The position numbers and the translations under genes are program-made. The notes below the pieces were generated by a model. The model saw nothing but the letters and a program-made list of their open reading frames with translations, did not search any database and was not told the DNA's origin. A stretch of DNA of 64,000 nucleotides. It comes from Bradysia coprophila (Eukaryota > Arthropoda > Insecta > Diptera > Sciaridae). Positions 36,501-47,095 of this stretch are shown in pieces (position 1 is the first letter of the stretch; each line of letters opens with the position of its first letter). Location of the stretch: NCBI RefSeq assembly GCF_014529535.1, contig NW_023503807.1, positions 124,001-188,000 on the forward strand, in the 5' to 3' direction.

Positions 36501-37924
36501 TATTAACGCCAAGATTTATTCAACAGATTAATAAATGCTCTTTTCGATATTATATTAGATAGGGGAAAACATCTAAATACGAGTCTCCACCAATAACGAG
36601 TCTACTCACAAAAGATCACGTCGTCATTACCATAAAAAATAATAGAATTTGGGGACTACGACCTCAAGTTGCCATTAAAGATGAGCGGGTTAACCCGTGT
36701 GAGTCCTTCGGATGAGTAGTCGGCGGGCGAAGTATATTGCTCATTCAATCTTTCATTTCATGCAACTCACTTCAAGCATGAGTTGTACTCTAAACATAGT
36801 ACTGTAACTGGACGGACAGTGTATCGAATAAATTTTGGCACTGTAAAAAAATTTAGAAAATTTTTTCTTACAAAATGGTACTCTATTTGGCAGCTGTCAC
36901 TTTTGCTTGAAGTGCGTTGTTTCATGGCATTTCGTGTCACAAGACAACGTGGCACTGCGTGTAAGCTGGAGCTCGCTGTTCATTATTTTCGTCGTTTATG
37001 CTCCTTTTTTGTCTTAAATCAATTAAGCAATTAACAATTACAGCCGCAATCGTTAGTAACAGAAAATTTCGTTGACATCATTTCGATATAAGTTTCCTTC
37101 CACGCCACAATGTCCACAAAAAAGCATGTAAAAATGTTAGCATTAAAAGGAGTAAGGGTTGTGATGGGGTGGGAAGGTTAAAAGTTGGGTGAGCTATGCG
37201 ATGATGATAAAGTCAAGTCAAGCCTTGTTCGTATTTGTATACGGCTGATTGCCCCGTTTAACGATGCGAGTGAGGGTGCATATATTTGAATTTGCAAAAT
37301 CTTTTCGGTTACAATTTCAATATGACGAGAAGATAGAAGTTAGTTTCATTGTGAACTGGATTTCGTTCGATTGCTGAAGGTTCGATTGCAGGTTATATTG
37401 TGAAGTTTACTTACACGTAATCTAAAACAATTTACATAAGCCGGTGGGATGAAATAATAGTTATCTTTAATTGCTAGTGCTCCTTAAGATGCTTATTATT
37501 TGAACAGATTTGTTTCTCGACTTGCATGGGATGCAGTACAATCGAAAGTACCATTCCACATTGTTGTTGTAATTCTTTTGAATTCGTAATGCTTAAGTAG
37601 TATTTCAAATCTTATAACAATGTAGCTAGTTCCACCCAAGACACAAAATGTATCTGATCGAGAAAAAAAAAACAGAGCGCCTTATGCGACAGTTCGAAAC
37701 AAACCTCTCCACAAAATTTGTATTTGTTTGCCATGTGAAAACAAAATGTTCTGAAAATTTGTATTTCTGATGGTTGATTCGAATACGGTTTCGTGATGGT
37801 TTCTGTAAACTAACATAACACGATGAAGTCAAACAGAAATTTCATTTGCTTTTTGTTTCATAGGTTCGGAAAAACCAGGAACGAAAAAACCTCAACCGTT
37901 TAATTATGCGCGCTTTTCGCTCTG
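33592..37924 (+). CDS. Tentative four-exon gene model, unrecognised product
   Basis: A possible spliced coding chain has compatible phases throughout. Exon 1 ends at 33620-33622 with the start ATG directly before a GTATGT donor. Exon 2 is 34042-34150 (after TGTATTTGCAG, before GTAAATT). Exon 3 is 34584-34700 (after TTTTGGTTGCAG, before GTAAAT). Exon 4 is 37864-37924, after TTTTTGTTTCATAG and ending in TGA. Together they read about 94 codons, starting MPWYFDNGTVTKSVSREKR, with a basic middle (KIAIKKRAFRRNR) and a short end (KPGTKKPQPFNYARFSL). I do not recognise the product. No polyadenylation signal is evident close by. The frames stay open across exons 2 and 3 and phase agrees at every junction, but short exons can be assembled by chance in AT-rich DNA. 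An hAT MITE sits in intron 2 and further elements in intron 3. Confidence 0.22.
34176..34344. mobile_element. 169-bp hAT-type hairpin MITE
   Basis: Perfect terminal inverted repeats of about 28 bp begin CAGGGCTTACTTTAGAGAAT. The flanks ATAAATAG (34168-34175) and ATAAATAT (34345-34352) match at 7 of 8 positions, as a slightly decayed 8-bp target duplication. The interior is an array of TTCCGAAAAA/TTCTGAAAAA units and their inverse, so the element folds almost entirely on itself. Confidence 0.85.
34734..34930. mobile_element. 197-bp inverted-repeat element with 7-bp duplication
   Basis: The ends CACGGCAGAGTAAAAGTAAC and their inverse (through TTTACTTTTACTCTGCCGTG) extend to include CAGGCAGGAGCG/CTCCTGCCAGG. 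GTTCCAT occurs at 34727-34733 and 34931-34937 exactly. A 7-8-bp duplication fits hAT or P-type elements; the CACGG end does not decide. A 45-bp relative lies at 20134-20178. Confidence 0.8.
34953..35100. repeat. Palindromic dispersed element, family B, copy 2
   Basis: ATACACACATGGAATTTTGA with GCGACACATTTTCTGTTT faces GAAAATGTGTCACTTTTC and AATTGAGTGTATAC. Same layout and core motif as 5670-5790. A third, partial copy is at 39961-40006. Confidence 0.65.
35101..37860. other. Gene-free between tentative exons
   Basis: Nothing coding is supported beyond the tentative exons. Positions 36799-36920 are repeat family D copy 2. Confidence 0.5.
36799..36920. repeat. Dispersed repeat family D, copy 2
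   Basis: Collinear with 8650-8780. The two copies differ by small indels and substitutions, as expected of old copies. Confidence 0.7.
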
Positions 37925-38310
37925 AAAAAACGTAACTCACATAAGAATTGAAAGTTGAGCTGTTAATTTTTGGGAAATTTTTGCTTTTTTTTCTTTTCTT
38001 TTATTGGTGAAATTATATTTAAAACAATTGCCTAATGTTTTTAGCGCTAAACAACACAAAAGGTTCACTCAGTTATGCTAAAATATTCAGAGATTTGTGT
38101 AAATATGTAAATTTCGATTTGTTTATTTTCGGGTATATCTGTATCATTAGAAGATTGTTATCCGTAAGCTTTTATATGAAATGTATTGAATGAGTTGCGC
38201 ATTTTTTTTAACAAAAAACTAACTTTAATTTTGAATACATTATTTTAATTGACCGATACAACACATAATAGCGACCAATGTAAAGTATTACTTTTGCCTT
38301 TCTCTCACAG

Positions 38311-38441
38311 CTATATGAAGCAGTTGACTCATTTTCATGTAGTTTCGCGTCGCCTTGGCAAAATTATGGTAGGTAAACAAAGCAACTTTTTTCAAATTTA
38401 ATTATTATGTTGTATTTCTAGGATTCTGCAGCGACTACCTG
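38311..38441 (+). other. Candidate upstream exons of the REL-endonuclease gene
   Basis: Exon A, 38311-38368, follows a strong acceptor (TTGCCTTTCTCTCACAG) and ends before GTAGGTAA; it reads LYEAVDSFSCSFASPWQNY plus one base. Exon B, 38422-38441 (20 nt), follows TGTATTTCTAG and ends before GTGCGT; joined to A it reads GFCSDYL and ends in phase 0. The next acceptor, TTTTATTTTCGCACAG, opens the main exon at 38595, also in phase 0. The introns would be 53 and 153 bp, typical for small dipteran introns. Three borders and all phases agree, but a 20-nt exon is unusual. Confidence 0.42.
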
Positions 38442-38594
38442 GTGCGTTTTAATGCGAGTTCATTTAGTTATTTTTTTCTCCTGCTACCGAACTCTAACGT
38501 TAACGTCTTACTTTCCGTCTCAAAAATTCGTTTTTGTAGACTCGATTTTTTCTGTAACTAATTTGTAAATTTGCTCCATTTTATTTTCGCACAG

Positions 38595-39404
38595 AGCATT
38601 CGAAAAGAGCAAACGAATTGGGACCTCCCGAGGATCAAGGGTAAATTTTCGGAAATGTTTGATTCTAGTGAGCCGACTGCTCGTGCTAGACTACTTGCGT
38701 CATCAACCAAAGAATCTTCAAAGTGGCTGCAAGTGGTTCCATCGAGTCAGTTAGGCTTACTATTAGATAACAATTCTGCAAGAATTGCTGTTGGTCTTCG
38801 TTTAGGTAGTCAATTGTGTGAAGAGCATAAATGTATTTGTGGAAAGACGGTTACGAAGGATGGCTTACACGGTTTATCTTGCAATAAAAGCGGAGGATGG
38901 ATTTCTGGACATGATGAAGTTAATAAAATCTTTTCTCGTGCATTTTCCTCTGCAGGTTTTCCGAATCTAGTACAACCTCCAGGCATTTCTAGAGACGACG
39001 GTAAAAGACCGGACGGTATGACTCTAATTCCATGGAGTCACGGTAAACCGATTTTGTGGGATGTAACCATTAGAGACACACTAGCTCCTTCTTACCTAAG
39101 CCAATCATCTAAAAAATCTGGATCAATTGCAGATAATGCTGAAAGATTCAAGCATAATCATTACATACGTTTAAAAGAAAATTACTTATTTACACCTATT
39201 GCTTTCGAATCACTAGGTTGCATGGGTCCTGAAACAAGTACATTTATAAAGAAATTGGGTTCATTAATGCGAAAAGCTTCTGGCGAAGCCCGATCAATGG
39301 ATTACTTATTACAAAAGGTTTCTATTGCAATTCAATGGAGAAACGCTAGTTGCATTTTGAGGACTTTAGGACGTAGTAGAACTGATGATTTTTATTTATT
39401 GTAA
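38595..39404 (+). CDS. C-terminal CCHC plus restriction-like endonuclease domain of a reverse-transcriptase-type protein
   Basis: An uninterrupted frame of about 270 codons (open from 38571; the coding part more likely begins at the 38594/38595 acceptor) ends at 39404. Numbering from 38571, residues 20-80 contain RARLLASSTKESSKWL and ARIAVGLRLG. Then C88-x-C90...H100...C104 form a zinc-knuckle-like cluster ending HGLSC. It is followed by DGKRPDGMTLIPW (RPD at 146-148) and ILWDVTIRDTLAPSYL (D164, D169). This CCHC-then-RPD-x(15)-D order is that of restriction-like endonucleases of some non-LTR reverse transcriptases, and the same block is common at the C-terminus of invertebrate RT-like proteins. 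It would cut target DNA. No reverse transcriptase lies upstream in the window. An AATAAA signal follows at 39469. The intact frame with putative introns suggests either a young truncated copy or a domesticated gene. Confidence 0.75.
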   Translation, partial: SIRKEQTNWDLPRIKGKFSEMFDSSEPTARARLLASSTKESSKWLQVVPSSQLGLLLDNNSARIAVGLRLGSQLCEEHKCICGKTVTKDGLHGLSCNKSGGWISGHDEVNKIFSRAFSSAGFPNLVQPPGISRDDGKRPDGMTLIPWSHGKPILWDVTIRDTLAPSYLSQSSKKSGSIADNAERFKHNHYIRLKENYLFTPIAFESLGCMGPETSTFIKKLGSLMRKASGEARSMDYLLQKVSIAIQWRNASCILRTLGRSRTDDFYLL

Positions 39405-39468
39405 CTTTGTTTTTTGAAAAGATCGTTTTTTACTGGTTGCGCATTGCAGCCTTTTTTTCGCTTTTAAA

Positions 39469-39474
39469 AATAAA
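39469..39474 (+). terminator. AATAAA polyadenylation signal
   Basis: It lies 65 bp after the stop of the endonuclease-domain frame, the usual distance for a short 3' UTR. Confidence 0.45.
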
Positions 39475-39479
39475 GAACC

Positions 39480-41755
39480 AAATACCTAAAACCACTGAAA
39501 TTCGTATGAGATCTTCATATTTGTTCTGAATTTATGAATAAATTGAAATTATAGTATTAGGATATTTAAATATGTATATGAAAAATGAAAGATTTGCATT
39601 AAATTCTTCATCATCTAGATGATGATCATCTAGATGTAAGTGGTTTTACGATGATAGTAACGTTTCGAAATCATAAGTACTTTCAACATCCAATTTTTTA
39701 CTTCCTAGCATTCATGGGTTTGATACAATACTAGATTACTTACTGTAGATGTACATAGCAATGTAAATGTGACAGATGCAAATTTTGTCTTTTGTTTCGA
39801 ACAAAACTTTCGAATAATAGAAAACATTGCTTCTGTCACTTTCGTAAATCAAGGCTTAGCAATGCATTAAGTATAGCTATAGGGATTCTGGATACCATAA
39901 CCACAATATAATGCCCCTAGCTTTTGATTTTTCCATGGAAAAATCACTAAAACCCCGGAAAAAACAAAACAGAAAATGTGTCGGTTTTCAAAATTCCATG
40001 CATACATCCTTAAGATAACGGGCTTGTCTGTGATTTGTGTCTTCTCTTTTTGTTTTTAACTTCTTGTTCATACAATTCGTAAACTATATTTCTAAAAAGT
40101 ACACATTCGATGTAAAAAAAATTAATTTCATAAACACAAGTTACGCGATACGTGAAATATTTTTTTTATTCAATTCAAGTACCTCATGAGATACATCATC
40201 TATCGATTCGAAGTACGTGTTCCTTTACCGAATTCCTTACGAAATTCAGATTTTCTTTGTTATACACACATTGCGTTGCATTGATCGATTGTAATTCAGC
40301 CCCTATCTGGATTGCATACCTTAAGTTGTACTTTGTAGAGGAGAAAAAAGAAATACAACACATTTAAGGACCACATTAAGTGTTTAGCGTCTCACAAAGG
40401 GAATAGACAGCATCACATGAGGCAGAATTAAAGTAAACTCTTTGAAAAACCTCTCATCGTCATGTTGGAAATAAATCAAGCAAAGAATAATGTTTTGTAC
40501 CGACGTTGCTGATATTGGAATCGGGAACATGTATGGTTTTGTTGCATTGGCAATGGAGTGCACTTAACGTCTACCGAATCTAATGGTTGATAAGAACGAG
40601 TTTGCGGTGCTAGCGAATGAGTGAATAAATAAATTCATCTACGGTTTGACGATCTGCTGGATATTTCGTAAAAGAAAATTTTTAAGACAAATGACTGACA
40701 ACAATAGCTTAGTGAACCGCGTAACAGATCGCTTACCCAACGCAATGTATTTAAACCTAATCATTAATTAACGAAGGGTGGTATGGTTAATAGTCTAATA
40801 TGCGTAACAATGTATAAAGCAGAAACAACAGCAGATCAGAAGAAATTCATTATAGGGAAAAAGGGAACACCCAATAACTGTAGAGTCGTAAAATTCTTGC
40901 ATACATCAACCACCTGCTGCATCATTTTCGAATGAAAGCTATGGTTATGAATCCGCTGATGTAAGTAACGATCTTTTATTATATAAATTGAACAAAAGGT
41001 GAAAATTGAAAGTAAACATTTAGGATACCTTAATACAACTGAAGGATAATACTCGGACATTAAAATAAATATTATTTGTTAGTTGAAAGTTTAGATATAA
41101 CGTTCCCGTAAATGAGTTTATTAACAAGGGGTTCGGTACGGTGTTAGTAAAAACATCAACTTATCAACATCATATCCGTTTAACATTAAAAATATAAACT
41201 AAAATTGATATGTCATTAATTATGAAATTTATAACAAAACACCTACCGGAGTTTTTTTTTCTTCAAATTTTTACTATGGTTTGGTGCGTTTTTAAGGGTT
41301 CGTAGAAAAAGAGGGTATAACCAAGTGTCTGCTGGGAAATTAACTAATTTTTTATTACAATTTTTTTTGTCAAGTCATACACAGTATATGTACACACCAT
41401 TTACCAGTAGCAAATTCGTGCAGTTTTACAAATAAAATTTCTACTTGAAATAAAGTTAATACTACCATTTTTCCAAGGCTTTATTTCATTTGTTAACGTC
41501 AGAATCAGGAAGTACATCCAACTGGTGGAAATACTTTGACCAGAAGAAGTAAAATATTACAATATTGATGTGATATGCCGTCTATGAACTGTTTAATTCT
41601 TGTTCTAGCATTACTTTCAGCAAAACACCAATTCCAGTTTGTGAATTGATAAATTCCCGATTTTATAAAATGATTATAAATGACACAATTGCTTGGAGTG
41701 ATAAACTGGGTAGACATATATAGGAATTCAAGGTACTTACCTATCACAAAATGTT
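39480..41755. other. Gene-free stretch
   Basis: No genes supported. A partial family B repeat is at 39961-40006, and two adjacent ATCATCTAGATGAT-like palindromes are at 39608-39637. Confidence 0.5.
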
Positions 41756-41769
41756 TCATGCCTTGGGCC

Positions 41770-42955
41770 CAGTGCCGCCTTTTCCATATGGGCAACATGG
41801 GCAAATGCCCGTGGCGCCCAAATAAGTTTGGCGCCCGATTCGAGAAAAACGAAAAAAAATGTTTCACTCTAGATAATACACTGATTTCAACGCATAGATT
41901 TCATATAGTGATATGACAGTCTTAGCACAATCATCAGTTGAATTATTTGTGAGGCGCAGTGCGAGGCGCCTGGCGTACTTTAGGTGAGTTATATTTTGAG
42001 AGATGTAGATGCCAGGTGTTGTTTTTGCTGGGTGATTTTGAAACAAAAAACTCGAAAACAGAAATCTTCTGTAGGACGAAGCAGGAAGGAAAAGGTGCTA
42101 GGAACATCACATCATTATATTGATCTAATTTAAAAACTAATTGCATTACCGGATTCCTGAGATAACGCGCTACACCCTGGCAGTTTGTTTGACCGAAATC
42201 CGTCCAGTGGAAATTAATTTTTTTACGGATGACAGAGTCTTAAACTTTTGTTTTTTTAAATAATTTAATCTTGAAATTAAAAAATTAACTTCGGTTGGAA
42301 TACTCTTGTTTTGAATTTCGATAGAATCTAATTGGAAACTAATATTGGTTTGATTTTTGTAACCGACCAAAATTTTCTTAGATTAGTCACTGGAAAAGCA
42401 TTGGTTAAATAGCGAAATAAAATGCTCGCTCCGGTTTCGAAAAAAACTATGGGTTAGATGAAGAAAACTTCTCATTCAGAACCCACTTCTCAACGTTGAC
42501 TTTAAAGATTTTTCGCTCGCTCCGCTCGCAAAATTTCGACTACTACATAAATATGAACAGTTACTAGTGGCCATACAAGCCAAGGTATATTTGGGCATTG
42601 ATCAACAGGATTCATCGTACGGTAAAAACGATTTTTGACAGGCCAAAAACGAACGAGAACATCTACAGAGCCATGATGTTTTTACGAACAATTTGTCAAC
42701 AATCATATTTTGGCTATGGCTTAAGCACAAAACCAAAATTTATGGATGACGCGTTGACAGCTCCAATAACCTTGGAACTGACTTATGCTATAACCGTTTA
42801 GTTCAATCCAATTAAGTTTGTGCCGTATTCTTCTAGTCGCGAAAAAAAAAAATCTTTCCATTTTTTGTAAAAAAAAGTGATAATTGAAGAAAATATGATA
42901 CTTTGGCGCATTTTTCGAAGTGCCCGTGGCGCCCGAAATGCAAAAAGCGGCACTG
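41770..42955. mobile_element. Non-autonomous hAT element, 1186 bp, exact 8-bp duplication
   Basis: The ends are CAGTGCCGCCTTTT and AAAAAGCGGCACTG, flanked by CTTGGGCC exactly on both sides (41762-41769, 42956-42963). Just inside each end lies a GTGGCGCCC motif (TGCCCGTGGCGCCCAAATAA at the left, TGCCCGTGGCGCCCGAAATG at the right) in direct orientation. The element is long enough for a partial transposase, but I see only short frames (for example 42598-42801, 67 codons) without the hAT dimerisation motif, so I treat it as non-autonomous or dead. Confidence 0.88.
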
Positions 42956-42963
42956 CTTGGGCC

Positions 42964-45400
42964 TAAATTTTGGAATTTTTCTGGTAATTTAGTCCCTCAG
43001 CATAAAACGTTGGATGCGCATCTGTTGTGGACGGTATATTTTAGGCACTTTCGCTTGTCGCTCTCAGTTCGTTCAGGCTACTACTCGCAAAATTGCCTAA
43101 AATATACCGTCCACCACCACCACAGATACGTAAATAACTATAAAAAAAGAAGAAGAAATTACTAAAATTTTACAGCAGTCTTTCCCAATAGTTTCCAACG
43201 ATATCTGTCAATAATTCATGTGCACATTTATTACCAAATAATTCATTACAATTTTATTGACCACTTCAAAAATTTTGCCATATAAATTTGGTGTTTGTTA
43301 ACAACATTCCATATAACATCGAAAAACATAAATGAAAGAAAAAAAAAAGTGAGGCACAGAAACAAAAAAAAAGAAACAACGACGAACCATTAAATAAACA
43401 TTTTCCATTCAAAAGGGGGTCTATGTATGCCGCAAAAAGAATATGCGAAATTCACTTCTTAAAACGAAACGATGTTTCGCGTAATACAATAAACAAGTCG
43501 ATTATGGCTCATAATCTATACGATGGAGATGAAGGAATATTATTATTATTATTATACAGCTCCGATCGTTTCAGGAGGTATACTTGGTGTAGCTCTAAAG
43601 TGTGTATTTGCTGTGTTGCACATTGTATGCTTTATTTATTATTGCATATTGTTGAAGAAGACCATTATGTACATTATGTTTGCCAAGATTATCATCTTAA
43701 ATTTCATGACTACCAACATTTTGTCTTCTCGTATATGTGTTATTAAAAGGCACTTCATTTGCTTTTTGCAGAAGTTGTTTAAAATGGGATATTAGTTTCT
43801 TTGATTATTTGCGGTTCTTTGTTCAATGATCTGTTATTCTTGTTGCTGGATGGGTGTGCAGAGAGTGTAGTAAGATAAATATCGACTCTGACATTTATTA
43901 ATTTGGACACATGAGTCCGATATTTTCGATTAATGTAAACGTAGAGGACATAATACGCTTTCTTTTCGTTCGATATTTTTCATTCAGATTATTATTATTT
44001 AGAACGTGAAGAGAAACCAGTTCCATTACAAATGCAAAAGAAAAACATCATTATAATTGAGATGATAAACGGGCATCTGCTAATTGGCACATAATACTCC
44101 CTTTTTTAACATCAGGACGGTTCACAGAATTTCTGTTTATTTTGTGATTCAATTGTGCAACCTAGAATCCGTTTTTGTATCCTCTACATATATTGTAGCC
44201 ACATATATTTAACACGAACTAACCGAAAAGGTGGCTGAGGTCAATTTTTCTCAAGTGAATAGAATGACCAGTCTATCCGGTTCTCAATATCAATATCAAA
44301 AAATAGAAAGAGTAATGATTTTAGCTCAATGAATGTAAATATTTGTGTGTGTTTGGATGAAAAGATGCTGGGAGTGTGACGATTTGTTTCAGATTTATCA
44401 CAGTAAGAGACTGGATTTTTTTATGTCTTTTCATCGAAAAGCCGTACCTTATGACTAATTGACGTCTTTCTCATAGATTTCTGTTTCATTTATTATTGTT
44501 CTGGTTGATTTGTTTCTTTTAACGATGAGATTATAAAAAAAATCGGTTAAATCGTATAATACTGAGTGTCTTGCGTGCGCATTTAACCCGTATACATATT
44601 ACGTATAAGTTCGGAATTGAGGATATATGTATATACCGATATGGGCAGTATCGAAATTTTTGGCGCTAGAAAATTTGAAAACTAAGATGTCGATCAGGAT
44701 TGAGTTGAGCTCCAAATAGCTACAGGGTCGACAGTTTACAAAAATTTCCGACTATATTCTTTGTTTGTGTATCCAATTTTGACATTTTAATTACCAGCTC
44801 GACCAATTCGTAAACAATTCAAGTAACTCAATGTTATACTCACGCTGTACCATTAATACATCAAAATGGCAGTAAAAATATAATTAAATTTGCAACGGAT
44901 AAAAAAATATTTAAGCAAAACATTTTTGCATGAGACTATACAATATAATATCGTACATACCAGTAAGGGTACCCGGACTTCGTTACAGTAATAATGTTCA
45001 TCTCAAACGACCAATAATACTTTTTTATTTGCTACGTATATTTACACTGTTGTGTGGTAGTAATTTGTGCTCAAATATTTTTCAGGTCATCTCATCACCA
45101 TAAGTAACGCGCCGCTGACAAATAATGACTAGTTTCTAAAAAGTTTCAGTGTAGGAACGGTGATACACGGTCAGGGTGACGCGTTTTGAGTGTTAAAGAA
45201 TTTTATTTATTTAGAAGCATTGTAATGTTTTATGAATCGTAAACTGTCTTCGAAATAGAATTGAAAATGCCGTCTGAGGAACGTATGTGGAATGTGGTCT
45301 CAATTTGATTTAATCGGCCTTCGGGACAATATATGGGTACCGCTTTTTGTTCTGAATCGGTCACAATAATGCAAAGGGACAATACCCAAACAAAAGTTCT
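42964..45400. other. Gene-free stretch with one palindrome
   Basis: The palindrome at 43020-43124 is listed separately. The remainder is AT-rich with two overlapping random frames near 43423-43795 caused by TAT/TTA repeats. Confidence 0.5.
43020..43124. mobile_element. Inverted-repeat element with TGCCTAAAATATACCGTCCA arms
   Basis: TGGACGGTATATTTTAGGCA (43028-43047) and its exact inverse (43094-43113) are joined by a CGCTTGTCGCTCTCAGTTCG-containing loop. The tips extend to ATCTGTTG/CCACCACCACAGAT, with an expansion of CCA triplets on the right only. Confidence 0.75.
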
Positions 45401-45412
45401 ACGTTTCAATCG

Positions 45413-45475
45413 CCCAAAAACACGATAAGGCCAATGGTTTACTTATCCGTACACTATGTACATTTAAAACGTACA
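45413..45475. repeat. Dispersed repeat family F, copy 1
   Basis: GCCCAAAAACACGATAAGGC, CAATGGTTTACTTATCCGTA and TACATTTAAAACGTAC recur in the same order and orientation at 47456-47516, one copy on each side of the LINE at 45728-47095. Confidence 0.7.
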
Positions 45476-45604
45476 GTAAATGTCAGACAGGCAATGACGT
45501 TTAAATGTTTATTTAAGAATAAATGCAACTTAATTGATGATTCGAAATGATACAATCATATCACATCATCTGCTTTTATGGCTTTTGACGAAAAAAAATA
45601 AAAA

Positions 45605-45669
45605 GTTTGCACTAGATTTGAACCCGGCACCTCTAACTTGCCAGGCTCAGACGTACTAGCTGAACAAAC
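45605..45669 (-). ncRNA. tRNA-like segment, probable SINE head or tRNA relic
   Basis: On the minus strand the sequence runs GTTTGTTCAGCTAGTACG, GAGCCTGGCAAGTTAGAGGT, GCCGGGTTCAAATC and closes with GCAAAC. The TTCAGCTAGTA run resembles an A box, GGGTTCAAATC a B box, GTTTG/CAAAC can pair as an acceptor stem, and TCAG/CTGA as a D stem. At 65 nt it is too short, and its anticodon and T stems do not close properly, so it is not a working tRNA. A run of T/A follows in the minus direction, as in SINE tails. Confidence 0.45.
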
Positions 45670-45727
45670 TGGCTGCTGAGAAGAGTGAATGTAATTTCGA
45701 ACAGCTTATAATGTTCGGTTGTAAATT

Positions 45728-47095
45728 TTATTTATTTATTTATTTTATTACTAGCCAACGGCTAAAAAAGCTTACTGGCTATACATTACAACGTGCACAA
45801 ATTCAAAATTGACGTATTTTAGCATCACGTCTGATAACGAACCCGGAGATGAGATTTCGACCCAGTCGACCCGTCGGAGTCTTAATCCATCCTTCGTTAT
45901 GTGATTCACGATTTTGTGTATTCGGTGCAAAACGATTACGGACGATCAGCGTTTTACCAGCAATCCGCAGCGAGCGTAGTGATGACACTGAGTTCGATTG
46001 TACCATGGATATAGGCCACATGTGCATTCAACATGAAAAATAAAAATAAAAACGTCGGTCACTGAATGATAAAGCAACAATTCAAAATTCAAAATGGTGT
46101 AGGTGAAAAAGGAGCGAAAATGGCCACGAGTTGGCTTACTGACAGGTTCATCCAGCCGATATCAGGAAGCCGTGTCTCTTCAATACGGCATCAGTCAACA
46201 ATGTCAGCCTCACTGACGTCCGAAACGCTCCTCGAGTGGCTGAGACAGCACTGTGATGGGAAAACAAGTTGAATATCCTCGACAGATTATTGACCGGTTC
46301 AAACAGGCCATAATTCGAACGATGCCTTGCCAGTACCAGGTAGCTGGCACTCCTCAAATCCCTGGCAGGCACATTAACCCTAAACTTTCCAACCAAACTG
46401 GGAGAGTCAACGCGACCGGTCAAAACGTCGTAGACAAACATCGCTGCCAAATTGATGCGTCTGCGAGATAAGCTGTCCAAGCCGATCATCGTACACCTAC
46501 TCACGTACGACGGGAGACGATAATTAGAATCTCTCCTCACTGTCCTCCTCAGGGCATAGATCAGAAAACGTTTCTGAATCGACTCAATCGCATCTACACC
46601 ATTCTGGTAGTAAGGTGACCAGACTACCGAAGCATATTCCAAATGGGATCTCACATACGCGAAATAAACACTCTTAAGAGCCTCAACATTGTCAAAGTCA
46701 CGGCACACTCTCTTCACAAAGCCCAACATCGAATACGCTTTAGCTATCACTAATTCAACGTGTCTACTAAACGAAACATTCTCGGTGAACGTCACACCGA
46801 GGTCACGAATCTCAGTCACTCTCTTAATAAGCGTTCCGTCAATCGCGTAGCAAAAACGAATCGGGTTACGAATCCGAAAGAAAGACATCGAGGCACACTT
46901 CCCAACGTTCAGGCACAAGAAATTCGCTTCACACCAGCGATTGATCGCTTCAAGGTCACGCTGCAGACTGATACAATCTTCCAAAGACTTCACTTCACGG
47001 TACAACTTGAGGTCGTCAGCATACAACGAACACTTGGAACGCAAAACCCTCACAATGTCATTGAAGAAAATGAGAAAGCAAAGTGAACCATTGAT
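45728..47095 (-). mobile_element. 5'-truncated Jockey/CR1-like LINE
   Basis: The element reads on the minus strand from an abrupt 5' truncation near 47095 to a 3' tail of (AAAT)n units (TTTATTTATTTATTTATTTT at 45729-45748). The coding part occupies most of it, followed by roughly 350 bp of 3' UTR. A TAAA-type simple tail and 5' truncation are the ordinary results of LINE target-primed integration. I could not pair a target duplication. Repeat family F lies on both sides. Confidence 0.8.
46148..47090 (-). CDS. LINE reverse transcriptase, C-terminal part
   Basis: An open frame of about 314 codons on the minus strand begins in sequence reading NGSLCFLIFFNDIVRVL (degenerate G-S-x-L-x-P-L-x-F-x-x-F-x-N-D-I motif), then SKCSLYADDLKLY. 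YADD, at about 47012-47023, is the catalytic site. Next come NVGKCASMSF, IRDLGVTFTENVSFSRHVE (the DLGV...H block of Jockey and CR1-like RTs), SHLEYASVVWSPYY and ESIQKRFLIYALR (thumb region). It ends in a C-terminal tail with FRTSVRLTLLTDAVLKRHGF. There is no internal stop, but fingers and palm upstream of motif C are missing, so it cannot be active. The gene belongs to the truncated LINE, not to the host. The lack of stops suggests a recent insertion. Confidence 0.9.

Noticed and set aside
42598..42801. Transposase remnant in the 1186-bp hAT element
   Set aside because: The 67-codon frame shows none of the hAT catalytic or dimerisation motifs.
43423..43795. Overlapping 107- and 90-codon frames
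   Set aside because: They arise from TAT/TTA-rich sequence; no domain or splice context.
45605..45669. A functional tRNA gene
   Set aside because: Only 65 nt, with anticodon and T stems that do not close; kept as tRNA-like only.
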